Source: Linanthus parryae | Lineage: Eukaryota > Streptophyta > Magnoliopsida > Ericales > Polemoniaceae | Length of the DNA: 64,000 bases | Reading direction: 5' to 3' | Assembly (NCBI GenBank): GCA_023055425.1 | Contig: JALGPY010000006.1 | Span: 76,382,435-76,446,434 of the forward strand | Shown: positions 11,104 through 24,475 of the stretch, in pieces | Numbering within the stretch: the stretch's first letter is position 1 | Layout of the letters: each line of letters opens with the position of its first letter | The notes under the pieces: model-generated | The model's input: only the letters and a program-made list of their open reading frames with translations | The model's database searches: none | Told to the model about the DNA's origin: nothing | Program-made: the position numbers and the translations under genes

Positions 11104-13371
11104 CTATGCCGTCTCCACTTGGCGAACATTCCATTTGTTGACCCTTCTGCGGTTCGTGCTTGTAGATCCAGCAAGTCGAAAATAGAACATGTTCTTAACA
11201 CTTGACTCATTAGCTTTAAGTAATAGCTCCTTGTGTTCCTGAAATGAATCAATGTTTTGTAGTTAGCACTATCTTCACAAAGCACACTAACATATGAACC
11301 ATAACATTAATAAACTATCGAATCAAGCCTTAAGTGTAGCGAGCATACATCTCCTGTCATTGCTGACAATATAACAGCACTTTTCTTCAGGACAGCCTCG
11401 ACACCATGTCCGAAAACGACAACATTCAGCTCTCCAGTGTCATCTCCAATTTGGACTTCTAGACGACCCCTACAAAGCAAAAATGAATGTATTCAAAACC
11501 TTTTTTCTATCTGATTTGTTTTTTTTTTGGAGGAAAAAAAATTTCCTCTGTTTGTTTTATTCCCATTCTTCTGTTTCGGAGTTGCTCTTCTATATTTGGT
11601 CACTGGAGATTGAATATACAGCTGAAGTTGGATAGAAGAGAATTATATCAAATTACCATGGTACGGAAGTGCAATCAGAATTGTGGCAACCAGAACAGTT
11701 GAATTTTTCTCCAGTTACATAGCTCGTTGCACGAGTACACTTACTGCAAGAATGGTACCACGGTCTCTGTGTTTCAGGTAAGGCAAGAACTGAAACTTTC
11801 ACCCAGATATCAGTGTCTGCAGACTGAAGGATATATATAGAGGACTGTCAACCGGACATAACAATAAATTCCCAACAATACGATATAACTACGGTGGACA
11901 AAATACCGGTTTTTCTGGGAGGTCTGCAATCTTTGACAACTTGAATTCAGTATTCTTTGTCTTAGGATTCTTCTGTGCCAACAATAATTCAGGATTCCTG
12001 AGTTTATCAATCTTCTGATAATTTGCATCACGCCTACACGAGAGAAACAGATATATGAGATTAAATGTGGGAAATATATCATGTTGTCGCAATTGGAAAC
12101 TGTATAAATAGTTGTATTCATATACCAGTCAATCAACTCATCAACTCTTGGATCCTCGATATTGTGCAGGAACATAGTGGACATTGTTGTCCTCAGAGAA
12201 AAATCTACAAACACATGTACAGCAATTACATGAATATAATGTTATGCAAGCTATGTTTTCATGTAATGCAGTCATATTTCCATTCCGTTCATAATCTTGT
12301 AATTCCATACTCATTAATACTGATGTTAAGGGAAAGTTACCCAGATATGTTGTTGAACACACATTCGTTGCAATTACAACTGGATGAGCACTGGCCAGTA
12401 TATTTAGTTTATCTCCTTCTGTTGTGGTTGCATCGTCCCATAAGGATAAACAAACTGGGACACCGCTGAAATGATATATGTAAATATAGCCTTCAATAAT
12501 TGCACGCACCAGGAAGCAACACTTGAACACTACGTAATACCAAACAATGCTCAGAGGCAGGGTACTTACGAGTCGTCCAGAACAATGACATCCCTCACTC
12601 GAGCACGACCTGCTGAATCTTTTCGGGGTACTGTCTTTGTGGACATTACAGCAATGACGATGACAGCAACATCTATGATCATAGTGAAATACAAACAATA
12701 CAAATAGAAGTGTGTATTTATTATGGGGAAACATTTAACACTTTATATTAATATAGAATATCTATGTACAAATTATGCAAAGCAGTGCATATGACCTACC
12801 AAATTTCTCACGGGAATTCACAAGAGTGCGAGCTTCTTCCAGACTTTTCAAATTATAGTTGCTGCCACAGCCTTCGTCCACCTTATCTTCAACTGCGGTT
12901 ACCTCCATTTCTTTGTTAAGCACAAGGGAGAAATCATGATCTATGTAACGGTACTTCGGATTAACAGGTCGCACAACACCATTGCTAAACCAGTACGAAT
13001 GATAGACATGTAACTTGTTGTCAAAGTTGGGTATATCTGCATCAAATGATGTTGCCTGGATCTGTTTTCCCTGCAACTTGAATAAAAATTTATTGAACGT
13101 GGAAACCGAAAGATTGAGAATAACAATTGTGAACACAGCAGCAAAAGCACACTACATTTGCAAAATAAAAGAAACAAACAGTCAGATTATTTGACCAATA
13201 TCTTTGCATAAATTTAATTACAACCTCACTGTCACAGAGCACAAAACGCTGGTACTTTGTGTTGGAAGCCTTTCCTGTCAATATTCGTGATTTCTCGGCC
13301 ACCCGCAGTCGGAGTTTCCATTCTTTGCATTCATCCGTCAATTCAGACAACTTCAAAGTTTTACCTTCCAT
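11104..13371 (-). CDS. RPA1-like single-strand DNA-binding protein
   Basis: Nine exons can be laid out with GT-AG junctions and one continuous frame: 13371-13225, 13070-12800, 12672-12570, 12465-12341, 12204-12126, 12033-11907, 11823-11657, 11469-11349 and 11238-11104, giving 424 residues. The start MEGKTLKLSEL leads an OB fold (DBD-A/DUF223-like, LRLRVAEKSR, then the exon from GKQIQATSFDADI). DBD-B is seen as FDVAVIVIAVMST and VCLSLWDD, and DBD-C holds a zinc motif C-x2-C-x15-C-x2-C (CSKC...CSGC), then VQIGDDTGELNVVVFG. Replication protein A coats single-stranded DNA; RPA1-like genes are regular companions of RepHel in plant Helitrons, where they are thought to protect the transferred strand. 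The stop is only about 170 bp from the next gene, the C-terminal truncation relative to host RPA70 is usual for such copies, and no inactivating change was found. Confidence 0.88.
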
Positions 13372-13542
13372 GATTTCAATGAATTCCTACAAAAGACATT
13401 TGAATAGTGTTAGTATATAAGATATCAAGATTTTTAACTAATGATCAAGTCTGTTTCAGGTGACATTATATTATATTACTGCACACCACATGAGTGGCAT
13501 CTCCGCATGATGAAACCGGCAAGCACTAACCATGTATGGAAT

Positions 13543-16500
13543 TTAAAATGTGCTGTGTACGCGAGTTGCTCTATGCAACAGATCTTTGTACACAACATTT
13601 CGAGTTGTGCAATTAAATTGAATCCCGTCAATTGGTTCGATTAACACTTTAACTGCAGACCCTAACTTGGCTCTGGATAATGCCACATACAGTTGACCAT
13701 GCGAGAATACAGGTTGCGGTAGGTAAACACCAACACGTTTCAGAGTTTGGCCCTGCGACTTGTTGATGGTCATAGCGAAGCATAGTCGAACTGGAAATTG
13801 TTTACGCTCAAATTCTATGGGATAGTGATCTGTTTGGGACGGTCTGAGCGGGATCCGAGGAATGAACACGGATTTCCCCTTATTTGGACCGACTGCAATC
13901 TCAGCATATATTACATTAGGCAACAACTCCTTGCAAATAAGTTTGACACCATTTGACAATCCAGATGACGGGTCAAGGTTGCGTAGCAACATTAGTGGAC
14001 AACCTGGCTTCAATTCTAAGTGGTGAGGTGGGATCCCATTGGGAGTTAGTGTATGCAGGAATTCTACTGGATGAGTCGACTGATTCTCTGGCAGAGATCG
14101 ATCGAAGCTATTATATGTATGGGACTGCCCTGGAAATCTACTCAGCAAAATTTCATTGACTCGGTCTACGCAGTCATTCCGAGGAGTTAGAATTGCTCTT
14201 TCGGTAAGGTACCGCGGGTCCAAACAGTCAGATTGGAAATTGCAGTATACAGCTTTAATAAACAAATCTATTGACATGCTTTCATCAATAAATGGCACAA
14301 TCATCGATTTTGGCAAATCTATTGTCGCTTCATCAACATCTTGCACACTACCATTTCCAATCGACAAGAGAAATTGGCAGAAGGTAGGATCGTCAACAGC
14401 ACGCATATTTTCCGTTAGATAAAGCAAATGCATACTGGCCCATAGAGGTGAGTCAACAATGCTGTTGGAGATACATTCCTCCTTAGTAGCACGCACCGTG
14501 ACAGGCAGCACCTGCCTGAAATCACCTCCAAAGACCACGACCTTACCTCCAAATAGCGATTCATTGGAACATATATCGCGTAGCATACATTCAAAAGCCT
14601 CTATATTCTGCTTCTTCGCCATCGTCACCTCATCCCATATGATAACTTTGGCCTCACGAATAAGGTGAGCAAGAGCTGTCTGTTTTCCGATGTTGCATGT
14701 ATTCTTATCCGTGGTATCCAAGGGGAGCTTGAAGCGAGAGTGCGCAGTTCTTCCACCAGGCAAGTTTGAGGCTGCAATACCAGTGCTAGCAGTAGCCAGA
14801 GCAATCCCTCCACTACTGCGGACATATGCCAGCAGAGCTCTGTACAGGAAAGTTTTCCCCGTGCCACCTGGTCCGTCGACGAAGAAACATCCACCTTTCA
14901 GTTCGTCGATGTGATTTGTGATTATTTTGTAAGCTGCTGATTGCGCGTTATTTAGCTGGTTGATGGCAGCCACGTCTTCGGCTGGAATCGGCACTGTCAA
15001 TTCCTCTTCAATTTCCCGATTCACGGAACTCATTTCCTCACTCTGACTAACTGGTAACGAAGTAATGAAATCAATCAATTGTCTCCCCATTGCCTCTAGA
15101 AATATATTCACTCCTTTAACAGTTCTGAATAGAATTTGAGCTTCATTCCATCTCCTCTCTTTCCGGAAATCTTCAGATAGATTCATATACATCCGATCCC
15201 ACAAAGACCGTGGATTGCCTGGCTGGCAGTACACAAGGATAGTGGCAAATAAACGCCGCAATGTTTGCGGCATTTGAAAAGTCGCAGCTTCTTCTAAACA
15301 ATCTTCAAGTGCTGTGTCTTTTTCCAGCAGACCGAGTTTCTCACATGCTTCACGATATGATTCACATATGTGATTCCTCACTGTTCGCAGCTGCTCGTAT
15401 GATTCAGCACCTCGGACATGAGTCAGTAATAATCGGAGGAAAAAGCGGTCTCCCTCCGAAGGATTAGCAGCAACAATACGTCCAATACTGTAGCCCTTCT
15501 TCCGAGGCTCCCAGCATAAATTTGTCTTATTCCACACGTAATGTTGTGGGAATTCACTATACAACCAACGCTTTGCACTTTTGTCACGCTTATTTGTTTC
15601 GAAATATTCCGTCAACATTGTTTTTGCGTACTTCTTATCCGCGGCAATGTATGGAAGCTTCGTATATTTGTCGAAGGAAATAGATTGCATGCCAGGAAGG
15701 TGAAGTGGAAGTGCAATTACAGAAGGATACATCTCGTTGAGCGGGAAACTGTAAAGACGCCATGCAGCCTCAGGAGGTGAAATCCACCTGGCAGACTGAA
15801 AGGCTGCAATTTCATCAATACCACTTGTTTGATTTGACACAAGCTGGAATGCAATTTTATCGTGCCCTTTGTAAATATACTTGTACAGATATTTAACTGC
15901 CTTGATTGTTGAGCAAATCTCGACATTTATGTGGCAGTCATATTTCGCCAGCAAATATGGATTGTAAGGCACGACCCATCTATTATCAAGAGTGGCTCCG
16001 CGAACCTCAACAGTGCGACCGTTGCGCTGTCGGCGATAAATAGCAAACGAATTATCACCAGTTCTTGTGGCATTGCAAAAATCCCAGGGATATCTGTTCT
16101 TGCATCCAGTACGAGGCCGCATACATACATTGTTCTTGTTGTGTTCACCACAAGGACCGTGCATCATATGCCTGACAACGGCATTGTAGAGATGAGGATT
16201 GACCTCAGGATCAGGAATTTCAGCTGAGATATACCTGTCATACTCATCAGGTTGCATCAATTTCGCAAACTTTTTGAGAATCAGCAAGAAATGCACATGT
16301 GGAAGACCACGTTTCTGATACTCGATGACATACGTATAAGCTGCAATCGGTCCAAGAATTTCTCGTTCAACTAAATCACGTTTCAGCTCAACTACCTTCG
16401 CACGGAAAATCCGAGCTACTAAATCCGGTCGATTCGATGCTTCCTCATGAGGCAAGAGCTCATCTTGGATTTCAGACCATCTAGGATTGCAAGTCATCGT

Positions 16501-19500
16501 CACAAAGTAATCAGGCTTTCCAAACTGACGCACGAGGGCCATTGCATCCTGATAACGACGCTTCATATCTCGTGGTCCCCCAACAAATGAAGGCGGTAGA
16601 ACAACATGACGACCAATGTTCTCAGGATTCGTTTCTCCTGCTGCCAGACTATCAATTATACCTTGATAAAGTTCTGCACGAATATCATCTTGGTTGAAGC
16701 GCACATAGTCAAGTCGACTTGTTTCCAATTTGATGTACATGTCAACAATATATTGTTGAAGCAGACGACCAAAAAATAAAATCGAGGAATGCCGCATGCT
16801 TCGAATTTGCAAACGATAGCAGTAGTACTGCCGACAAGTCACAGTTGGAATCTCTGACTCTGCATCCTCTTTACCTGCATCGACCCAAATAACAGTTAGA
16901 AAATGATGTAAATATGTCTGCATAGAAGAGAAGATTCTGTCATTGAAGAACATTGGGCATGTGCAAACCTGAACGTCGCTTCTTCTTCTTCGGCCCTTTT
17001 GCGGGATTATTCTTTGCAGGTTTCTTCTCAATACCAGTATGCCAACCAGGTTGACCATAAGGGAACATAATCGGGTACTGTAGTGGGTCGTAGCAACCCA
17101 AGTGGTACTTGATTGGTTCTGGCCCACCCTTCTTTCGCTGTACCAAGATATCACGCGAATACTTGCCTGCACGATATTCATCATCTATCCAAATGCCGGC
17201 AACCTGATCTGAAGTAGGCATGTTATGGGTTCTCTGATCCAATCCAGGATCACACCGAATACGTATATCACAGTCCATGAGATCAGGGGTTTCAGACATT
17301 GATTGGAATTTTTCATTATAGGGATTTGATTTCAGGATGTCACTCAGGTAAGCAATAATAGATGGATCAACATTGCTGAACGTCTGAGATCGACAATGTA
17401 ATTGATAAGCAGGATCATAAAAATATAATTGCAGATATCGAGGTGTCTCCTCACCGGGGTCGAGGTTATTGATGTAATGATATATTTGACCCTGAACCCT
17501 GAATGTATAAATTCCTTTGCTGTTCTTGAGGATTTCACGGTCATTCTTCACGCCCATGGATGTGAAAGAAAATAAACTGTTGTATGCACGAATCGAAGTT
17601 CTGAATTCCTGACTTGTTGCATTATCCGACAGTAGCAATGCAGCCAGTGTATCAGGAATTTCATGTGCAGCAAGAACAATTCGGCCCGAACTGCAGCAAA
17701 ATCCATCTGGTTCATACGCAAAAAGTTTGGCCTGGCAATGAGGGCATATCCTTGGCTGGGGTAGCCGGCTCGGTTCACTGGGAGGAGAGGGGGGATCACG
17801 TTGCCACTTCTTTCTACGCTTCTTCTCTGCAAGACAGACACATTGAAAATAATAATCAATACTGTTAACAGACAAGAGGGGGAATATCATGAAATCAGTA
17901 GTAGTATAATACTCACTCGATGGTTTAGCGCCAGTGGAAGTACCAGAAGGATGCTTGCTGGACTCACCTGACAATGAGCATGATGAACCACCTTCACCAA
18001 TAGTCTTCGATGATGCAGGAATGTCAGATGATGATTCAGTTGCAGCATAGCGAAATAAGGCAGGTGGAAATGAATCATGCGCTGTGCGAGAACACGGAGC
18101 AGTAGTCACGCTAGAAGGAGCAAATGCCAGCCCATGATTCTGCTGACCGTTGTACACATCCAGAGCAGTGACACAGAAACCATGACGCACAACAATCCGG
18201 GAAGATCCGAAATGTGGCGTTAGCTGTGCAGTTGCTGTGGACGGAGGCAATGAGGTACCAACTGCATTTGTGGAGGCTGTAGCGCAATGTTTTGACGGGA
18301 GACATACAATGCCACGTCTACGTAATCTCTGAGACGAAACTTTCCCCGTTCCACTGTGCTTTCGTTGCGAATCACACTTAGGCCGAGGCACAACAGTTTG
18401 CTCCTCTCCTCTGCATTCTCGATTATTGTTTGGACTCACACTGCTTCTATTTTCACATACTGGAGAAGCACTTGAATTAACTTTTGACGGTCTACCTCTC
18501 TTCCGACAGTTTCTTGAAGTTGCCACGCTACTCGCTGCCTTGTCTGCATTAGCAACATTGCAGCTTACGTCTTCTCCATCACGAACAACAGCTCTAGGTG
18601 TCTGATTTTGTTCATTATGTACTTCTTTACCACCGCTTCCAGGCAACAAAGTTGGCCGATGAGTTACTGCTTCCGAATAATTAAATTGTGAACCGTAGGA
18701 ATGCACAATGTCAACCGATGATTCTCCATGAGTGATGTTTGCAACATCTTCTGTCACAATCACAGGAGCAGCCTCATGAGCAGTGGACGAATCTTCCCTC
18801 TCACAGCTATAGCAACCTTTTGTTGATATGGTGAATGAATTTACTTGATCACGGAAAAAATGATTGGCGACAACCTTCGAGCTGTTTGGGACTGTCGAAT
18901 CTTTGGTTCCCTGCAATTTTTTCTGAAGTCCACTGGGATCATTGTGTGAAGTTGCACTCGATCCATTCCTCCGAGGTCTTCCTCTTATGCGACATTCACG
19001 ACGAGCCCCAGGTGAAATATGTACAGCAGTTATCCCTGTGACATCATCTCCAGTGACCGGACAATCACCGACGCCAAGCTTACTCACTGGTTCAGTTGCA
19101 GCACAGTGGCGAACATCATTGCCTGTAACTTCACCACAACACCTGCGGTCAGCAGTTGGAGTTACAGAAGAAGAATCAATTCGTTCTTGCAATACCTGAT
19201 TCAATGCATCAGAACACATAGGTTGCATGACATCGGAACAGTCAGCAGCAACACCTGAATTTCCACTAATAACATTGGCGACCTGCAGTTTTTCAGGGGG
19301 GGTAGGTGTTCTAGGAGTAGCTGATGTGCCATCTCCGGCACCGGATGTGTTAGACGGTGCAGTTACAGCAGTGGATTCTATGTGTTCACGGAAAAATTGA
19401 TTCCGCACTACCGCCTTAACATCACACATTAAGGCACCGTTCTCTCGCTCCGTCCTATGTCCAGGCTGGACAGTTAGCCTCTCTGAAATTGCAACAGCTT

Positions 19501-20995
19501 CATTTTTCCGAGGTCTGCCTCTTCTACCGCGTCCACGCCCAGTCTTGCATGATAGTTGTTGAGCAGATATCCCACATTCAATATTTTCAACCTCGGAACC
19601 ATTCCTACCAGCAACGACAGTCATTGCAACACTACATGATTCGGACGGTGTAACTTGCCTGGTATCGCAACCCACAACATCAGCCAATGAACTTTGAGAA
19701 ATAACATCAGCAACCTCCCGTATTTCAATCGCGGGAGACACGGGAATGGACTGCTGTGTTACATTTGAGGGAGACGATATAACAGTATTGGATGGACCAC
19801 CCCCAGTGGAAGGATTGTGCACCAGTTTGGACACACCAGCTATTTCTATTTGATCACGGAAAAAATGGTTGCAGGCACGCGGGACATTATCAAATACTTT
19901 TGGATTGTTGTCTCGCTCCGTCCTTCCTCCTACTCCATCGTTGACCTTATGCGAAGTCAAATCAGCTTCGGCTTTCCGGGGTCTTCCTCTTCTACCACGA
20001 CCACGACGACCCCCCCCTGAAATCTCTGAAGCAGATGTCCCATCGACAGCATTTGCAATTTCAAAACAATCTACCGCATTAAGTCCACTAACTACACCTC
20101 TACATGATTCAGTAGCATCGAAGTGACGAACATCATTATCTGGGACTTCACCTCCTTCTCTGGAAACCTGAATCATTGCATCGGAACACATAGATTGCAT
20201 AATAGCGGAACAATTAACATGAGTACATGAATTTCCGCTAATAACATCACTAACCTGCTGTTTTACGGAAGGGGGAGTTGCTGTAGGAGTGACTGAGGAA
20301 CTACCCCCGGCGGAGGCTATGGCAACCGGTTCAGAAACAGCAGTGCCCTCTACCTGTTCACGCAAAAATTGATTCTGCACAGTCGCAGTAAGTTCAGATG
20401 TTGTTGCACCAGCAGCATTTTTGCGAGGACGCCCTCTTCTACCACGGCCACGACCACTACAGTCCACAGTTCGTCCACCGCCTACATTATCACCATCAGG
20501 CAGTGCGAATGATGCATCAGTAGTGCCAGCATATACAGGATGGATAACAGTCAATGGTGATACATCATCTCCACCAGGAACTAAATTCCTACTCACTCCA
20601 GCATCCTGCAATGATTCTGATTCAGCAGGTATTGCAAGTTTCCCTGTGTTAACTAACTCTGGCGTTGCCTGATGGCTATTGCATAGACCGTGTGAAGTTA
20701 CGACAACTGCATTTTTTCGAGGCCGCCCTCGTCCGCCGCGGCCACGAGCACCAGAGCTTGCAATTCTACCACTGCTTAGTTGATCAACTGGAGGCAATCT
20801 GCAAGACTGACCATTTGTACTATCACATGCAGTACTGATAAGAGCTGGCGGCTGTGATGTCAGAACGCCGGGACATTCAATCTCTCCCTCACCCAGGGAA
20901 TTTCCGCGCAATCCGGAAGCTTGCAATGCTTCCGATTCAGTGACCGGTGGAGTCTTGTGTGTATTAGTAGCAGACATACCTATATTGTAAATCAT
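13543..20995 (-). CDS. Helitron RepHel transposase with AT-hook extension
   Basis: Three exons, 20995-17917, 17826-16969 and 16874-13543, join in frame across introns of 90 and 94 nt into 2,422 residues. Roughly the first 1,030 residues are a repetitive extension with six AT-hook cores (GRP). Then come the Helitron N-terminal zinc-like motif (CPHC...FCCSSG), the region with MPTSDQVAGIWIDDE and HLGCYDPLQYPIMFPYG, and the Rep endonuclease with its two-His motif GLPHVHFLL (near 16295) and two-Tyr motif KYLYKYIYKGHD (near 15880). The Pif1-type SF1 helicase has Walker A GPGGTGKT, Walker B IIWDE, motif III GGDFRQVLPV, and the C-terminal motif INKSQGQTL and YVALSRA. RepHel nicks, unwinds and re-joins DNA during rolling-circle transposition. 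No stop or frameshift is seen once the introns are removed, so it may be functional. An alternative start is the Met at 20977. Confidence 0.92.
18487..20744 (-). repeat. Tandem AT-hook repeat units in RepHel N-terminus
   Basis: Six AT-hook cores are encoded at about 20744-20712, 20455-20419, 20008-19973, 19540-19504, 18996-18964 and 18510-18487; four read RGRPRK, the fifth RGRPRR and the sixth RGRPSK. They are spaced 97-180 residues apart. Between them recur an N-(H/Q)-F-(F/L)-R-(D/E)-(Q/H) motif (near 20370, 19862, 19395 and 18855) and a (V/D)-x-(D/N)-V-I-S-G-N-S segment followed by MQ-x-MCSDA. The layout shows a module of about 150 residues amplified in tandem and then diverged. AT-hooks bind the minor groove of AT-rich DNA. 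Confidence 0.8.
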
Positions 20996-21973
20996 TACTC
21001 AGGACAGACCACAACAAATCTACAATCGAAGAATTTTTGTGATGCACCGAATGGTCGACTTTTTCCCATTTTTTGGGACTTTTGTTCTAAACTTCCATCT
21101 ACCTCATTCTGCAACGGTCTGCTGCCGTTAGTGAATACACACTTAACTCAATTCAAGCTACTTCAAAATATACTTATTCACTGACAAAACTCAAGTGACG
21201 CACATGTTCTAACATAACATATTCATCACCAGTAATGACATTTATCTTTTTAACATACATCCCATATTATATCATATTAAGGATCATATTGTACAAATCA
21301 CACAAACAAATATGAACTCATAGAATTTTAACCATCGAATAGAATTACGACCACATAACAACATATAAAGTTCACACATCACTAATAAAACAAGCTATGG
21401 CCAGCATTTTGAACGACAGTACCCGCATCATTTCAGAAATTGCAGAGAAGAACCTGTGATATGCAAACAGCAATGCCAATACAGCTACCACTCAGCCCAA
21501 TAGCTCCTTCAAGGTTGCTGAAAAACCAGATAAACCCATATGAGAAATTCAAAAGGAAAATTTTAAGGAAGAAGAAGGAGGAAAATTTAGATAATCCCTG
21601 GATTTCAATCATGCCATGGAACAAACCATTCATTCAAACATCTTACCAGGAAAACAGTTGACAATGCGGTCCAATGAACTCGTCACAACCAGCAACACAT
21701 CTGTAACACCACAAACCAGCTGGAACAGATAACGTAATGCAATTAAACATGGGATATTCAAAGACAGTGAATCAAACAAACAACAGTCTAACCAAATTTT
21801 GTTCCCGGCACGATATACATAAAACAATAGATACAAAAGTTGATCACAAACAGGGCAATTTTGTTATGATATACGATCTACAAGCTGCTGAATAGCAGGA
21901 CACAATACAGTCGGTTAATTACCAAATCATTGGTATTTAATAACACCCAACTCCCACATACAACGCCGTATTA
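20996..21973. other. RepHel upstream region, no gene seen
   Basis: Leader and promoter space of RepHel on the minus strand. No other exon, RNA gene or clear TATA position could be assigned. Confidence 0.4.
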
Positions 21974-22487
21974 CACCAAACCATAAACATTTAATAGGGG
22001 ACCTACAAACTGCAATGGATCTGTACATGCAACTGCAGTGGAACACCTATGTACATACAATAAACCAAATCATCAGCATTTAATAACACCAGACCACCAT
22101 ACCAAACCCAATCTGACCACAAACTACACACATTTTATCCCACAACCAGAAACTGTACCCAGTCTGAACATGCAACTCCTCCACTCAACCTCCAAACGGA
22201 AAATAAATTAAACAGTGAGAAAAATGCTGCCAAACCATAAACATTTAATAGGGGACCTACAAACTGCAATGGATCTGTACATGCAACTGTAGTGGAACAC
22301 CTATGTACATAGAATAAACCAAATCATCAGCATTTAATAACAACAGACCACCATACCAAACCCAATCTGACCACAAACTACACACATTTTATCCCACAAC
22401 CAGAAACTGTACCCAGTCTGAACATGCAACTCCTCCACTCAACCTCCAAACGAAAAATAAATTAAACAGTGAGTAAAATGCTGCGAA
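21974..22487. repeat. 254 bp tandem duplication upstream of RepHel
   Basis: The block from about 21974 recurs from about 22228 at a shift of 254 bases (CCATAAACATTTAATAGGGG at 21981 and 22235). The two copies differ at only a handful of positions, so the duplication is recent relative to other repeats in the window. Confidence 0.9.
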
Positions 22488-23459
22488 AATATAAGTGATC
22501 AATTTAATAAGACAAGGAAGAACTATCGAGAAATAGAAACAAACCATTCCACACACCTTACATCAAAATTCATACATGCAACCCCAACAGTGAACCTTTG
22601 AAGCAGGAAAATGAAGAAGAAGAGAAAGCATAGAATTTAGAAGGGAAAAAAAAAACAAAAGAAAAAATACAGGGGACAAATGCATGCCAAAACAGGGAGA
22701 GAGCTTTGCACATACCAGGAAAGAGATCGAAGAGAGTAGACAGTGGGAGAATGGAGACATCCTCTCATTAAACCCGCGAGAACGTTGCGACACGTGTAAG
22801 CTGTGTAACAGCAGCTCACGTCAGAATAGTGGCTGGAACAGTAAATGTACTTGGGCTCCAAGCAACAGAAGGCGGTGCTAAGCCCACCAATGAGCACCGA
22901 CACAGAGCGAGGGCAAAGTTCTGAGGGAGAAGACGATCAAATTACCTCAACCACTCACTATAATCGCCGTTGTAGAAATCCTGAATGAGCAAGGGCAAAA
23001 TCGACGGATAACAAATAAAAAATTTCTACATCAATTTGATGACATCTCCATGAATCTAACAAAAGCTATTTTTTTTCCTATCAATTTCACATGTGCATCA
23101 AAAACATATGGAAATATCATGGTTGAAATGGTCATTATGGAAGGAAGCATGTTCAAGATGAAATAACCCTTTAACCAACATAGAGTATATTAAATAATTT
23201 AAAACTACACCTAAAATCACTTAATACGAAAGTAACTACCTAAAACTGTTAATTGCAAAAGTACCTCTGCTAAATTTAGACAGCTCAATCTTCAACTTGT
23301 GATCACTCTCTGACTACACAGTGCGTACGTCGCCAGGCGACGCAACCCTAAACATCTAACCGACACAACCCTAAACGTCGCATATTTCTTCCGATCCTCT
23401 AATGAAGAATAAGCATCTCTCTCATGTAGACGAAAACAGGCTTAAGATGAAATAACCCT
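22488..23459. other. Helitron 5' region, no gene seen
   Basis: AT-rich, with an A/G-rich tract near 22610-22680. I see nothing else I can name. Confidence 0.4.
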
Positions 23460-23925
23460 CTAACGAAATACTTTATCATCTGAAGTACAGCAAGTACCAA
23501 GGGCGTAGATAGAAATAGCTTGTAAATTGGCATGTAATGAACAATTTAAAGGTGCGCCTGAAATAACTTCTTACAAAAGAACCTAACATAGGCTATTTTT
23601 TACTATCAATTTCACATCTGCATCCAACTAAGTAGACGATATTACGTCCACCAAATATGAAACCCACACCGAAACATTTGCCAAAACCATGGTTGAAATA
23701 ACCCTCTAACAAAATACTGTATCACCTGAAATACAGTGAGTAGCAAGGGCATAGATAGAAATTAAGATAAACTGACATGTAATGAACAATTTGAAACCCA
23801 CACCGAAACATTTGCAAAAACCATGGTTTAACCCTCTAACGAAATACTATGGCATCTGAAATACAGCGAGCAGCAAGAGCGTAGATAGAAATTAAGAGAA
23901 ATTGACATGTAATAAACAATTTTAA
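23460..23925. repeat. Diverged tandem repeats, three copies
   Basis: A segment of about 85 bases containing GAAATACAG, then GCAAG-G-CGTAGATAGAAAT, then ACATGTAATGAACAATTT occurs near 23467, 23711 and 23840. The last two also share a block with CCGAAACATTTGC and CCATGGTT. Confidence 0.7.
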
Positions 23926-24019
23926 GCTATTTTTTCCAACAAATTTACATCTACATCCAAGTCACACAACCAATTTACAGCAACGAAATGTATTGAGGGC
24001 ATCCCATAAAGCAGAAACA

Positions 24020-24475
24020 CCAGGGGCAGAACCGGAAGTTAATAGATTCTATTTTTTCCATCGAATTTACATGTGTATCCACAGCAGGGGCAGAACTGGA
24101 AGTTAACTGAATCTATTTTTCCCAACAAATTTACATCTAAATCCAACCACTGCCCCAAAATTACAACGAATAAATCCATGGAAAAAAACCAGTAAATGAC
24201 AAATAGCAGGGGCACAACCGGAAGTTATCAAAAGTTATTTTTTCCATCGAATTTACGTATCGATCCGAAGCACAACACGAAATTACAGCCACCAACTCTA
24301 TTCAGGATAGGTAATAAAGAGACAACAGCAGGGACAGAACAGGAAGTTAACTAAATCTATTTTTTTCAACAAATTTACATGTATATCCAACGACTGCACC
24401 AAAATTACAACCACTAAATCCATTGAAAGCAACCAGTAAATGACAAATAGCAGGGACAGAACCGGAAGTTATCAA
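24020..24475. repeat. About 122 bp subterminal tandem repeats
   Basis: The motif GCAGGG(G/A)CAGAACCGGAAGT, with small changes, occurs near 24022, 24085, 24207, 24330 and 24452; the last four are about 122 bases apart. Between them, TTTTTCCATCGAATTTACAT and CAACAAATTTACAT blocks alternate. The array lies just inside the Helitron 5' terminus. Confidence 0.8.

Noticed and set aside
12141..12734. Long minus-strand frame read as a single 197-residue gene
   Set aside because: It crosses clear introns of the RPA1-like gene; the spliced exons give a conserved protein instead.
13953..20672. Many plus-strand frames of 60-100 codons
   Set aside because: All lie antisense to RepHel and have no domain; shadows of the real coding strand.
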